Below are positions 34,541 to 43,297 of a stretch of 64,000 nt of DNA, in pieces (positions within the stretch are counted from its first letter, which is position 1; each line of letters begins with the position of its first letter). The notes beneath the pieces are model-generated. The model was given only the letters and a program-made list of their open reading frames with translations, was not told the origin of the DNA and searched no databases. The position numbers and the translations under genes are program-made. Source of the DNA: Hoyosella subflava DQS3-9A1 (GTDB lineage Bacteria; Actinomycetota; Actinomycetes; Mycobacteriales; Mycobacteriaceae); the NCBI RefSeq assembly GCF_000214175.1, contig NC_015564.1, positions 4,464,001 to 4,528,000 on the forward strand. Reading direction: 5' to 3'.

Positions 34541-35343
34541 GGGCGGAAACCGCCGTCCGCACTCACCACGGAACCATTCAGCGCTGCACCCTCGCGGGAG
34601 CAGCACAGGGCGATCACTCCGGCGAGGTCTTCGGGCGCGAGGAGGCGCCTGATCAATGCCGATTTGCCCAGGTCTTCCGATGTGGTGAGGCCATAGAGTC
34701 GTGCCGTACCTTCGAGCATGTCCGTCTGGGTAGCGCCGGGGGCGACCGCGGCTGCCGTGACACCCGTGCCTGCCAGGTCGGCTGCCAGCCCTTTTACCAG
34801 CCCAACCACGGCATGTTTAGACGCGCTGTAGGCGGCAAGGTGGTACAGGCCATGCGTTCCCGCAGCGGAGGAGACTGCAACAAACCGGCATCGTGATGGG
34901 TCTGGTCCCGTCAGCATGTGCGGCACGCACGCGGCCGCCGTGTTCCACACGCCGACAAGGTTGGTCTCCCACATGCCGTGGAGTTCCGCGTTGGAGGTTT
35001 CCCAAAGTGGCTGTCCGCCAGCAATCACACCCGCCGCAGCTACTGCGACGTCCAGTTGCCCGAACGCAGTGACCGCGGCCGCCGCCGCGTGTTCCATCGC
35101 CTTTCGGTCTCGCACATCCGCAATGTGTGGCTGAACTTGTGCATCGTCGTATTTCTCCGCTACGGCGAGGAGTTCGCTTGCTGACGCGAGTGCGTATTTG
35201 ACTTCGTGTGGACGCGCCGGGCCATCGCCTGCACAGCTATCCACGGCAAGGACACGGTATCCCTGAGCAGCGAGCGCATGGACGGTCGCTGCTCCCATTC
35301 CACGCGCCGCGCCCGTAACAAGTGCAACCGTGCCATCATTCAC
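34537..35343 (-). CDS. mycofactocin-coupled SDR oxidoreductase
   Basis: 268 residues from GTG 35343. Cofactor motif TGAARGMGAATV, active site YSASK with upstream Ser in VSSAAGTHGLYH, and FRP ending. It has the extra loop between beta-2 and the NADB motif seen in SDRs from mycofactocin loci, where the nicotinamide is held tightly and mycofactocin is thought to accept the electrons. It lies between mftE and mftF with 4-nt overlaps on both sides, so it belongs to the operon. The alcohol or ketone substrate is unknown. Confidence 0.9.
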   Translation of the reverse strand: MNDGTVALVTGAARGMGAATVHALAAQGYRVLAVDSCAGDGPARPHEVKYALASASELLAVAEKYDDAQVQPHIADVRDRKAMEHAAAAAVTAFGQLDVAVAAAGVIAGGQPLWETSNAELHGMWETNLVGVWNTAAACVPHMLTGPDPSRCRFVAVSSAAGTHGLYHLAAYSASKHAVVGLVKGLAADLAGTGVTAAAVAPGATQTDMLEGTARLYGLTTSEDLGKSALIRRLLAPEDLAGVIALCCSREGAALNGSVVSADGGFRP

Positions 35344-36068
35344 ACCCAACTCCGATCCGGGAGGGTCAAGAAACCCTTGCTGTCTGGCTCCCCCGCATCA
35401 ACCCGTTGCGTGATCTCTGTGATCATGCACTCGAGCACGCGCGCGCCTTCCTCTGCGGTGGCACCGCGTGGATCGCCGAGCACCCCATTCGGCGAGACTG
35501 CTGCGACCCCGCCAGCGATAATCTGGGACAGCAATTCACCGATCGGTGCGGTGTTTCCCGCCTCCGCACGTGATAGGTCAACGCTTCCTGGATCAAGGTG
35601 AAGCATGAGCGACGTCTCGGTGTATCCGGCGTGCGCGTCGACATTCTCGGTCGCGCACGCCGCCCATGCAACGATATGCCCCTCGTAACGCATCTGCTTC
35701 ACGGCAGCAGCGAGAGCCCGCACGTTGCCGCCGTGCGCGTTGATGACCACGACCCGACTCGCCCAGTGCGAGAGTGAACGGACCAGTTCGATGAGCATCA
35801 CTTTGAGCGCATCCTGCCCGATTGACACCGTTCCGGGAAACGACTGGTGCTCACCGCTGGAGCCATAGAACAGTGCCGGCGCGACGTACGATTTCCCGGA
35901 CATCCTTCCCGCCACCCCGTTGGCGACAGCCATTGCGATTGCTGTATCCGTGTATAGCGGCAGGTGCGGACCATGCTGCTCCACGGATCCAAGGGGGAGC
36001 AGCACAATCGGTTGCTCCGCAATGTCGTTCCAGTGGGTGCGGCTGAGGTCGTTCACGTTCCACCTCAC
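35340..36068 (-). CDS. mftE: mycofactocin precursor peptidase MftE (creatininase family)
   Basis: 242 residues from GTG 36068 (GTGA overlap with mftD). Creatininase-fold metal ligands appear in LPLGSVEQHGPHLPLYTDTA, VVINAHGGNVRAL and HAGYTETSLMLHLD. MftE cuts the modified peptide to free the C-terminal Val-Tyr-derived unit. It is the only mftE here. Confidence 0.93.
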   Translation of the reverse strand: MRWNVNDLSRTHWNDIAEQPIVLLPLGSVEQHGPHLPLYTDTAIAMAVANGVAGRMSGKSYVAPALFYGSSGEHQSFPGTVSIGQDALKVMLIELVRSLSHWASRVVVINAHGGNVRALAAAVKQMRYEGHIVAWAACATENVDAHAGYTETSLMLHLDPGSVDLSRAEAGNTAPIGELLSQIIAGGVAAVSPNGVLGDPRGATAEEGARVLECMITEITQRVDAGEPDSKGFLTLPDRSWV

Positions 36069-37264
36069 TTATGACGGGCGGGCACTCCGAGTTCACGGGT
36101 AAAGCCCGGCGGGATGACAACATCGTCGGGACTCAGGTCGTGAATGGTCGAGTGACCGAGCCCGAGAAGCGCCGAATCCATTCCGCCCCTGATGACGTCG
36201 AGTACATTCTCGACACCAGCCTGACCGTTCGCGGCAAGACCCCAAAGATACGCGCGCCCGATCATCACCGCACGAGCGCCCAGCGCTAAAGCTTTGACAA
36301 CGTCGCTACCGCGCCGGATGCCGCCGTCCAGCAGCACCTCAACGTCATCACCGACCGCGTTCACAATGGAGGGGAGCATCCGGATCGGCGCTGGGGTCGT
36401 ATCGAGGTTGTTGCCGCCGTGGTTAGAAACGGAGATCGCGCTGACCCCAATTTCTGCTGCCCGCAACGCGTCGTCGACGCGCGAAATCCCTTTGAGCATG
36501 AACGGGCCGTCCCACTGCTGGCGCATCCACGCGATGTCGTCCCACGTGGGCGGCGGTGTCTGCATCCACTGTCCGTACGCGCCGAAGAACGTTGGCGCAG
36601 GCGTTTCGTTCTGGGGATCGTCGAGGTTCGGCGCGGTGAGATCGGGGATGCTGCCCGACTTCGCGAACTCGAACAGCCAGCTCGGGCGCGTGATGACTTC
36701 TGGGGCGAGCTTGAGCATCGCCTTGAGGTTCATCGTCTCAGGGATAGTCGGGCTGCCCCAGTCCCGGCCCATTGAGAATGACCAGTCGAGCGTGACGATG
36801 ATGCCCTTCGCGCCCCCACTCTTTGCGCGCTCCATCCGCCGCACCGTGTAGTCACGGTCGCCCATCCAATACATCTGGAAGAACGTCTGCGGGTTCGCCT
36901 CGACCACGTCGTCAAGTGTGCGCGAGGCGAACGACGACAGTCCTATCGCGGTGCCGCGAGCAGCGGCGGCACGCGCGACGGCAACTTCACCTTCGGGGTG
37001 CACGGCTTGAACACCGGTGGGTGAGATGAGAACTGGAAACGAGATGTCCTGCCCCATGACGGTGGTGGACATCTCGCGCTTCGCTGACAGTCCGGCCACG
37101 TGCGGCGCGAAGCCAAGTTCGGAGAAAGCGGTCAGGTTGTCGACATAGCTCACCCCCTTTTCCGAGCCAGCGATAAGCGCCTTGTACACGGATTTCGGGA
37201 GACGTTTTTTCGCCCGCTGCTGCGCGATCGCGACAGTTTCGAACCAGGAATTTCGCGCCATCAT
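36065..37264 (-). CDS. mftD: FMN-dependent mycofactocin oxidase MftD (locus 2)
   Basis: 399 residues from ATG 37264 (ATGA overlap with mftC); the next codon is also ATG and aligns with the locus 1 start. Motifs SNHGGNNLDTTPA and LDGGIRRGSDVVKALALGARAVMIGRAY are nearly identical to locus 1. The two copies differ more in surface segments such as the PQNETPAPTF insert. The role is deamination of the dipeptide intermediate. Confidence 0.94.
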   Translation of the reverse strand: MMARNSWFETVAIAQQRAKKRLPKSVYKALIAGSEKGVSYVDNLTAFSELGFAPHVAGLSAKREMSTTVMGQDISFPVLISPTGVQAVHPEGEVAVARAAAARGTAIGLSSFASRTLDDVVEANPQTFFQMYWMGDRDYTVRRMERAKSGGAKGIIVTLDWSFSMGRDWGSPTIPETMNLKAMLKLAPEVITRPSWLFEFAKSGSIPDLTAPNLDDPQNETPAPTFFGAYGQWMQTPPPTWDDIAWMRQQWDGPFMLKGISRVDDALRAAEIGVSAISVSNHGGNNLDTTPAPIRMLPSIVNAVGDDVEVLLDGGIRRGSDVVKALALGARAVMIGRAYLWGLAANGQAGVENVLDVIRGGMDSALLGLGHSTIHDLSPDDVVIPPGFTRELGVPARHK

Positions 37265-38496
37265 GAGCCTTTCGAATGGGGATCGAACCCGGCGAGCGGG
37301 TTCTCCGCGCACGCACGGACCGGCGGGGCAGGTTTACCCAGTGTGAGAAGCACCGGTTCCGTTTTCCTCTTAGGCGGCCGGGGCTTTGCGCTGTGGGAGT
37401 GGTCCTGGCTCGCTTTAGGAATAGCGCCGCGTGACTCTAGTGCAGCCTCGCCGTAGCCCTGGACACATTCAGGGTCCGGACCGTCAAGAGGAAGGCCGGT
37501 GAAGAACTTTGCGGCCATGCATCCGCCGCGGCACTTGTCGAACGCGTGGCATGAGGTGCACGCGCCGGACGTTTGCGGCGACCGCAAGTCGCGGAACAAC
37601 TCAGACGTCTGCCAGACGCTGGCGAAGCCTCCGTCCGCGAGGATATTGCCCGCGAGGAACTGGTCGTGGATCGCGAATGGGCACGCGTACACGTCGCCGA
37701 TCGGGTCAATGAGGCACACCACGCGTCCCGCACCGCATAGGTTCAGTCCAGGCAAAGTCTCACCGAACCCGGCGAGGTGAAAGAACGAATCGCCGGTCAG
37801 CACGTTATCACCGGCTCTGAGCAGCCACTCGTAGAGCTCCCGCTGCTGGACTGCGGTCGGGTGCAGTTCGTCCCACACATCCGCGCCGCGTCCGGAGGGG
37901 CGTAGCCGTGTGAGCCGCAGCGTCGCACCAAAGCTGTCGGCGATCGCCTTGAACTCGTCGAGCTGTCCGACGTTCTGCCGGGTCACGACGACGGAAATCT
38001 TTGCGTCCCTGAACCCCGCGTCGTTGAGGTTCTGGAGTGCCCGGATGGCCATATCGAACGAGCCGGGGCCGCGAACGTGGTCGTTGACATCCGCCGTAGC
38101 GCCATCAAGGGAAATCTGTACGTCCACGTAGTCTGTCGATGCGAGGAAGCGCGCCTTGTCCGGCGTGATCCGGACGCCGTTCGTCGAGAACTTCACGCCG
38201 ACGTTATGACTGACGGCGTATTCGAGCAGGTGCCAGAAATCGGAACGAACGGTCGGTTCGCCGCCGCCGATGTTGACGTAGAAAACCTGCATCCGCTGAA
38301 GTTCGTCGATCACCGCTTCGCATTGCTCGGTCGTGAGTTCGCGTGGATCACGGCGGCCGGAGGAGGAGAGGCAGTGCACGCACGCGAGGTTGCATGCATA
38401 CGTCAGTTCCCAGGTCAGGCAGATGGGGGCGTCGAGCCCGTATTCGAACTGCTCGACGAGCGATCCGCCGGCCGGGCGCTGTTCAACGGTCGTCAT
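37261..38496 (-). CDS. mftC: mycofactocin radical SAM maturase MftC (locus 2)
   Basis: 411 residues from ATG 38496 (ATGA overlap with mftB). Radical SAM motif CNLACVHC at Cys35/39/42. SPASM Cys pattern LCGAGRVVC, DVYACPF, CTSCHAFDKCRGGC. About 17 residues longer than locus 1, with an added N-terminus (MTTVEQRPAGGSLVEQ) and a different basic tail. It acts on MftA from this locus and, given the shared core, perhaps also on the other precursor. Confidence 0.95.
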   Translation of the reverse strand: MTTVEQRPAGGSLVEQFEYGLDAPICLTWELTYACNLACVHCLSSSGRRDPRELTTEQCEAVIDELQRMQVFYVNIGGGEPTVRSDFWHLLEYAVSHNVGVKFSTNGVRITPDKARFLASTDYVDVQISLDGATADVNDHVRGPGSFDMAIRALQNLNDAGFRDAKISVVVTRQNVGQLDEFKAIADSFGATLRLTRLRPSGRGADVWDELHPTAVQQRELYEWLLRAGDNVLTGDSFFHLAGFGETLPGLNLCGAGRVVCLIDPIGDVYACPFAIHDQFLAGNILADGGFASVWQTSELFRDLRSPQTSGACTSCHAFDKCRGGCMAAKFFTGLPLDGPDPECVQGYGEAALESRGAIPKASQDHSHSAKPRPPKRKTEPVLLTLGKPAPPVRACAENPLAGFDPHSKGS

Positions 38497-38795
38497 GGTG
38501 TGGCTCCTGAGGCTAGCTGGGGGCGGATCATGTCCGCGGCGGCAAGTCCGCGCAGAGCTTTGAGGTACGCCGGCCATTGCTGGGCCGGGACATCGGCGGC
38601 ACTCAGCGCACCCCGGACCGAATCGCTCTCGGCGAGCCCGCGCACCAGTTCGACGAGTTCGGGGCGCTTCAGGAACGTCAGCCGCCGATTGCCGAAGTGA
38701 TACGCGAGCGCACCGAAGGGCTCAGGACGAAGCGCTACCGACGGGGATAACGCCCAGCCCTCACTCAGAAACGCTTCGTCACTGAAGACGGACAT
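38493..38795 (-). CDS. mftB: mycofactocin peptide chaperone MftB (locus 2)
   Basis: 100 residues from ATG 38795, which lies 1 nt after the mftA stop. It has the PqqD-like pattern SVALRPEPFGALAYHFGNRRLTFLK, matching locus 1. It binds the MftA leader. It is coupled to mftC by a 4-nt overlap. Confidence 0.93.
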   Translation of the reverse strand: MSVFSDEAFLSEGWALSPSVALRPEPFGALAYHFGNRRLTFLKRPELVELVRGLAESDSVRGALSAADVPAQQWPAYLKALRGLAAADMIRPQLASGATP

Positions 38796-38796
38796 G

Positions 38797-38904
38797 TCAG
38801 TACACGCCGCACATGCCGTCGATGGACACGTCCTCGACAAGGTCCTCGCTGGCGAGCACGTCGGAACCTGTTTCCGTGACTGAATTCTCGGGTGCACTCG
38901 ACAT
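38797..38904 (-). CDS. mftA: mycofactocin precursor peptide MftA (locus 2)
   Basis: 35 residues from ATG 38904 (AGGAGTAG upstream). Core VSIDGMCGVY is identical to locus 1. The leader shares only the SEDL(L)VE(D/E) stretch; the N-terminal part (MSSAPENSVTETGSDVLA) is unrelated in detail. It is the first gene of the mftA-B-C-D-E-SDR-F operon. Confidence 0.95.
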   Translation of the reverse strand: MSSAPENSVTETGSDVLASEDLVEDVSIDGMCGVY

Positions 38905-38991
38905 GAGCTACTCCTCATACTGTTCGGGTTTGTGATGACAGACACATTAATGGCACTCAGGGCCATAAATCAAGTGTGGCCGTATCGGCCG

Positions 38992-39004
38992 GGCATTAAA
39001 TGCC
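38992..39004. promoter_or_regulatory. palindrome in the mftA-mftR intergenic region
   Basis: GGCATTAAATGCC, a perfect 13-bp dyad, 35 nt before the mftR start. Related AT-rich half-sites (TTAATGGC near 38948, GGCCATAAAT near 38961) lie closer to mftA. Candidate MftR-binding sites. None resembles the 454-477 palindrome of locus 1. Confidence 0.4.
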
Positions 39005-39038
39005 TACGTCGCCGAGATGGTGGGGTAGTTTGCTTCTC

Positions 39039-39659
39039 GTGACTCGACCGCAGCAGGGACGCCAGGGCCGTCCCTCGGCGACGAGTCACGCATGGATCGA
39101 GCGCGTCGCGTTTGACCTGTTCGAGAGCAAGGGTTTCGAGGCAACCACAGTCGACGATATTGCGCGCGCTGCCGGAATTGGCAGACGCACATTCTTCCGG
39201 TACTTCGATTCCAAGAACGACATCCCCTGGGGGCAGTTCGACGCGAGCCTCGTGTCCTTCCGGGAAACATTGCGCACGATGCCCAGCACACTGCCCGTTC
39301 ATGTTGCCGTTCACCAAGGCGTGCTGGCCTTCAACACCTACCCTCCCGAAGCAGTACCCCAGCATCGGCAACGCATGGCGTTGATTCTTAAAACTCCTGC
39401 ACTCCAAGCGCATTCGGTGCTGCGATATGCGGAATGGCGAGCGGTTATCGCCGACTTCGTCGCCGCGCGGATGAGTCTTCCCGCGAGCGATCTTCTCCCG
39501 CGCACAATTGGGCACGTCAGCCTTGCTCTCGCCGTCACCGCGTACGAACACTGGCTTGAGAATCCGTCCGAGGACCTGCTGGTCGTTCTTGACAACGCGA
39601 TGACCGGGTTGCAGGAGTATCTGACCGCCCCGAGTGGTCCGAACGTTTCTTCAAGCTGA
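39039..39659 (+). CDS. mftR: TetR-family mycofactocin regulator MftR
   Basis: 206 residues from GTG 39039. HTH region: [43 protein letters not shown]. The ligand domain includes [21 protein letters not shown] and [14 protein letters not shown]. MftR genes sit divergent from mftA in mycobacteria and are reported to repress the operon and respond to acyl-CoAs. The same arrangement here supports the call. No mftR accompanies locus 1. Confidence 0.9.
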   Translation: MTRPQQGRQGRPSATSHAWIERVAFDLFESKGFEATTVDDIARAAGIGRRTFFRYFDSKNDIPWGQFDASLVSFRETLRTMPSTLPVHVAVHQGVLAFNTYPPEAVPQHRQRMALILKTPALQAHSVLRYAEWRAVIADFVAARMSLPASDLLPRTIGHVSLALAVTAYEHWLENPSEDLLVVLDNAMTGLQEYLTAPSGPNVSSS

Positions 39660-39700
39660 ACGCCACAAATATCCCGGCGTTGTGCTTCACAAACATTCCA

Positions 39701-39722
39701 GTTAACCTTGATTCACTGAGTT
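39701..39722 (+). promoter_or_regulatory. operator (motif copy 4) upstream of fadD
   Basis: 22 nt with halves GTTAACCTTGA and TTCACTGAGTT, matching the accA1 copy at 20 of 22. It lies 50 nt before the fadD start. It links fadD to the acyl-CoA carboxylase genes. Confidence 0.68.
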
Positions 39723-39772
39723 ACGTGGATCACACTGGAAGCATCCACGACGGCAACTACCCCGGAGCGGTG

Positions 39773-41395
39773 ATGATCAGCTACACATCTGGCATTTCCG
39801 ATACACCTTTGATCGGCGACACAATCGGCGACACATTCGATAGGACGGTGGCAGCCTTCGGCGATCGCGAGGCGCTCGTCGACCGGCCAAGCGGCCGACG
39901 ATGGACGTACGCCGCGCTCGCAGACGAGGTGAATACAGTTGCGGCTGGCCTGATTGCACTGGGCGTCAGGAAGGAAGACCGCGTCGGCATTTGGGCTCCC
40001 AACTGCGCGGAGTGGGTGTTTACCCAGCTTGCTACAGCCAAGATTGGTGCCATCCTGGTCAACATCAACCCGGCGTACCGAACGCAAGAACTCGAATACG
40101 TCCTGAACCAAGCCGGCATCAAAGTCCTTGTCGCGGCAGCAGCCTTCAAAACCTCCGATTATCAGGCAATGGTCGCCGAGGTTCGCCCGAAAACTACCCG
40201 GCTCGAACACGCGATCTTCCTTGGCTCATCCGAGTGGCATAGCATTTTCACGTCCGGCGCCGACTCTCTCCGTGCGGATGCGGACATAGTGAGGAAAGCC
40301 CAGGCGAAGCTCAGCGCTGACGATGCCATCAACATTCAGTACACGTCTGGCACCACCGGATTCCCGAAGGGCGCCACCCTCAGCCATCACAACATTCTCA
40401 ACAACGGCTTCTTTGTCGGGGAACTGCTCAGCTACACAGAAGAAGACCGCGTGTGCATTCCGGTGCCCTTCTATCATTGCTTCGGCATGGTGATGGGCAA
40501 CCTCGCATGTGTCAGTCATGGTTCAACGATGGTGATCCCTGCGCCGTCGTTCGAGCCCCAAGCGACGCTGCAGGCCGTGTCCGAAGAACGCTGCACGTCT
40601 CTCTACGGCGTACCCACGATGTTCATCGCTGAACTGAACGAACCTGACTTCGATGGCTACGACTTCTCGAATCTGCGCACCGGCGTCATGGCTGGGTCAC
40701 CGTGCCCCGTCGAGATCATGAAGCAGGTAATCGAGCGGATGGGCATGGCGGAAGTATCCATCTGTTATGGCATGACCGAGACATCACCGGTTTCCACACA
40801 GACCCGCAAGAATGACTCGATCGAGCACCGCGTCTCAACGGTGGGTCAGGTCGGCCCGCATCTCGAGATCAAGATTGTTGATCCCGCCACCGGCCAGACA
40901 GTGCCCCGGGGCACGCCAGGAGAGTTCTGCACGCGCGGGTACTCGGTGATGCTCGGATACTGGGATCAGCCCGACAAAACTGCCGAAGCGATCGACGCGG
41001 CTCGGTGGATGCACACCGGCGACATCGCAGTGATGGATGACGAGGGGTACGTCAGCATCACTGGACGCATCAAAGACATGGTCATTCGCGGCGGCGAGAA
41101 CGTGTATCCGCGTGAAATCGAAGAGTTCCTGTACACGCACCCCGACGTCCTCGACGCCCAGGTAATCGGCGTCCCGGACGAGAAGTACGGCGAGGAGCTC
41201 ATGGCGTGGGTGCAGTTACGGGAAGACGCTGAGCCACTCACAGCCGAGGCCCTGCGTGAGTTCTGTACCGGCAAACTCGCGCACTACAAAATTCCGCGCT
41301 ACGTCCACATCGTCGATGAGTTCCCGATGACGATCACCGGGAAGATCCGCAAGGTCGAGATGCGGGAAATCGCCAAGCAACTGATCTCAGGGTAG
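39773..41395 (+). CDS. fatty-acyl-CoA synthetase, FadD35-like
   Basis: 540 residues from ATG 39773. AMP-binding motifs: [54 protein letters not shown], and C-terminal Lys in [10 protein letters not shown]. It activates a fatty or branched acid to its CoA ester. The M. tuberculosis fadD35 gene sits in the leucine/acyl-CoA locus next to scoA-accD1; here the gene is separated but keeps the shared operator upstream. Chain-length preference cannot be read. Confidence 0.9.
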   Translation: MISYTSGISDTPLIGDTIGDTFDRTVAAFGDREALVDRPSGRRWTYAALADEVNTVAAGLIALGVRKEDRVGIWAPNCAEWVFTQLATAKIGAILVNINPAYRTQELEYVLNQAGIKVLVAAAAFKTSDYQAMVAEVRPKTTRLEHAIFLGSSEWHSIFTSGADSLRADADIVRKAQAKLSADDAINIQYTSGTTGFPKGATLSHHNILNNGFFVGELLSYTEEDRVCIPVPFYHCFGMVMGNLACVSHGSTMVIPAPSFEPQATLQAVSEERCTSLYGVPTMFIAELNEPDFDGYDFSNLRTGVMAGSPCPVEIMKQVIERMGMAEVSICYGMTETSPVSTQTRKNDSIEHRVSTVGQVGPHLEIKIVDPATGQTVPRGTPGEFCTRGYSVMLGYWDQPDKTAEAIDAARWMHTGDIAVMDDEGYVSITGRIKDMVIRGGENVYPREIEEFLYTHPDVLDAQVIGVPDEKYGEELMAWVQLREDAEPLTAEALREFCTGKLAHYKIPRYVHIVDEFPMTITGKIRKVEMREIAKQLISG

Positions 41396-41560
41396 CTGGC
41401 AATGGAGGCTCTCGGCGTAACCACGCGTTGCAGAGCTAACTGAGTTGCGCTCGGAGGGCCACCAGCCTGATGGGCGAATGGAGAGTCCAACCGACAACCA
41501 AGCAGGCCCGCCATCCGCGTTACATGCGGTTGTTCGAAGCGGGCTGCACAAGGAGTGGTC

Positions 41561-43123
41561 GTGCCACAAACAGGCATGCAGCAAACACGAACAGCGGAAC
41601 AACCCGACCGTGAGGCCTGGAGCTGCCGCTCAGTCTTCATTCTGGCGGCGATCGGCTCGGCCGTCGGTCTGGGAAATATCTGGCGGTTCCCCTACGTCGC
41701 TTACGAAAACGGCGCTGGCGCATTCATCATCCCTTACCTTTTTGCGCTGCTCACCGCTGGGATTCCGCTGCTATTTCTCGACTACGCGATCGGGCATAAG
41801 TTCCGCGCTTCCGCACCCCTCGCCTTCCGGCGCCTCCATAAACGCGCTGAATTCATCGGCTGGTGGCAAGTCGGCATCTGCTTCGTCATCGCGGCCTACT
41901 ACGCGGTGATCGTCGCGTGGGCAGTGCGATACACCTTCTTCTCGATTACCAGAGCATGGGGAGACGACCCTGAAGGATTCCTCTTCACGGATTTCCTTCG
42001 TCAGCAAGAAGGAGCCGCGGTCGGCACTTCCCTGGTGCCTGGTGTGGCATTCCCCTTGATCCTCATCTGGCTGGCCGTCTTGATCGCACTCGGTCTGGGA
42101 ATCCAGCGGGGAATAGGCCGAGCGAACAAGATCTTCGTTCCGCTGCTCATCGTCACATTCATCGTGCTGGTTGTCCGCTCGCTATTCCTGCCGGGCTCGA
42201 TCGCGGGGCTTAATGCCTTCTTCACTCCAGACTGGAATGTTCTCCGTGAACCGACGGTGTGGATTGCCGCATACGGCCATATCTTCTTTTCGGTGTCCGT
42301 CGCGTTCGGCATCATGGTGACTTACTCGTCGTACCTCAAGCGGAAAACCAACCTCACTGGGTCGGGACTCGTAGTGGGATTCGCGAACAGTGGCTTCGAA
42401 ATTCTCGCTGGTGTCGGCGTATTCGCCGCCCTTGGTTACATGGCCACGCTGGCGTCCGTTCCGGTCGACGAGGTGGTTTCAGGCGGAATCGGATTGGCGT
42501 TCATCGCCTTTCCGCAGATCATCTCCGCGATGCCCGGCGGCGCCCTCTTCGGTGTTCTGTTCTTCGGGTGTCTCGTGTTCGCGGGCTACACGTCTCTGAT
42601 CAGCCTCGTGCAGGTAGTCGTCGCTGCCGTACAGGAAAAGCTCGGCATTTCGCGAGTCGCGGCTGTAGTCGCGGTAGGCACACCGATGGCGCTCGTCTCG
42701 CTGGCGTTCTTTCCGACGACGACGGGGGTGAACGTTCTCGACGTGGTCGACAAGTTCACCAACAACCTCGGGATCGTGGGTGTTGCACTGGTTTCAGTCG
42801 TCACGCTGAGCTGGCTACTGCGGCGGCTCCCCGAACTTCAGGCTCATCTGAACTCAGTCTCTACATTCCAGCTCGGCTCACCCTGGATCATCTTCGTGAG
42901 CGTGCTCACTCCTGCCGTAATCGGCACGATGCTGGTCACGGAACTGCACACGCTGCTCCGTGACGGCTACAGCGGCCTGCCTGGTGGGTTCGTGGGAACG
43001 TTCGGCTGGGCGCTGCAGGCTGCGCTCATCATCCTTGCCATCATCGCCGCGACACTGCCATGGCGCGCACAGCAAACTGTGTTCCTGTCGGCGGCGCCTT
43101 CTCGGAATGAGGTCAGACAATGA
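41561..43123 (+). CDS. metP: Na+-dependent amino-acid transporter (NSS family, MetP-like)
   Basis: 520 residues from GTG 41561, 5 nt after AGGAG. The NSS sodium-site motif AAIGSAVGLGNIWRFPYVAYENGAGAF is clear, read as two halves. About 12 transmembrane helices (for example FVIAAYYAVIVAWAVRY, LIVTFIVLVVRSLFLPG). A 37-aa MetS-like subunit follows with ATGA overlap, which points to the methionine/alanine importer MetPS known from Corynebacterium. AACTGAGTT occurs at 41438-41446 upstream but without the rest of the TetR motif. Confidence 0.88.
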   Translation: MPQTGMQQTRTAEQPDREAWSCRSVFILAAIGSAVGLGNIWRFPYVAYENGAGAFIIPYLFALLTAGIPLLFLDYAIGHKFRASAPLAFRRLHKRAEFIGWWQVGICFVIAAYYAVIVAWAVRYTFFSITRAWGDDPEGFLFTDFLRQQEGAAVGTSLVPGVAFPLILIWLAVLIALGLGIQRGIGRANKIFVPLLIVTFIVLVVRSLFLPGSIAGLNAFFTPDWNVLREPTVWIAAYGHIFFSVSVAFGIMVTYSSYLKRKTNLTGSGLVVGFANSGFEILAGVGVFAALGYMATLASVPVDEVVSGGIGLAFIAFPQIISAMPGGALFGVLFFGCLVFAGYTSLISLVQVVVAAVQEKLGISRVAAVVAVGTPMALVSLAFFPTTTGVNVLDVVDKFTNNLGIVGVALVSVVTLSWLLRRLPELQAHLNSVSTFQLGSPWIIFVSVLTPAVIGTMLVTELHTLLRDGYSGLPGGFVGTFGWALQAALIILAIIAATLPWRAQQTVFLSAAPSRNEVRQ

Positions 43124-43233
43124 ACATATCCGCGGTCATCATGATGATCTTGTCATTCGGAATCACCCTCGGCGGCTTGGCGGCGGCGCTCCGCCACCTT
43201 CAGCTCCACCCCGACGAGGCTGATAACGAGTAG
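43120..43233 (+). CDS. metS: MetS-like small subunit of NSS transporter (37 aa)
   Basis: ATG 43120 overlaps the metP stop by 4 nt. One transmembrane helix (AVIMMILSFGITLGGLAAAL) then LRHLQLHPDEADNE. This is the size and pattern of the small subunit required by MetP-type transporters. Confidence 0.82.
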   Translation: MNISAVIMMILSFGITLGGLAAALRHLQLHPDEADNE

Positions 43234-43239
43234 GTTCGG

Positions 43240-43293
43240 CGCCGCGAGCATGTGTAGCGATAGGGGGAGCCCCATCAGCATTCGCTCGCGGCG
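43240..43293. terminator. bidirectional hairpin between metS and iclR2
   Basis: Arms CGCCGCGAGC (43240-43249) and GCTCGCGGCG (43284-43293) are perfect; the long loop has an inner GGGGGAGCCCC. It lies between converging genes. Confidence 0.5.
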
Positions 43294-43297
43294 TCAC

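Noticed and set aside
41438-41446. AACTGAGTT before the NSS transporter as a fifth copy of the TetR operator
   Set aside because: Only the 9-nt right part is present; the GTTAA half is absent and the spacing does not fit, so chance cannot be excluded.
42259-42963. Open frame of 234 codons overlapping the NSS transporter
   Set aside because: Same strand but wrong frame, Arg/Ser-rich composition typical of a shadow; the transporter frame has clear NSS motifs.
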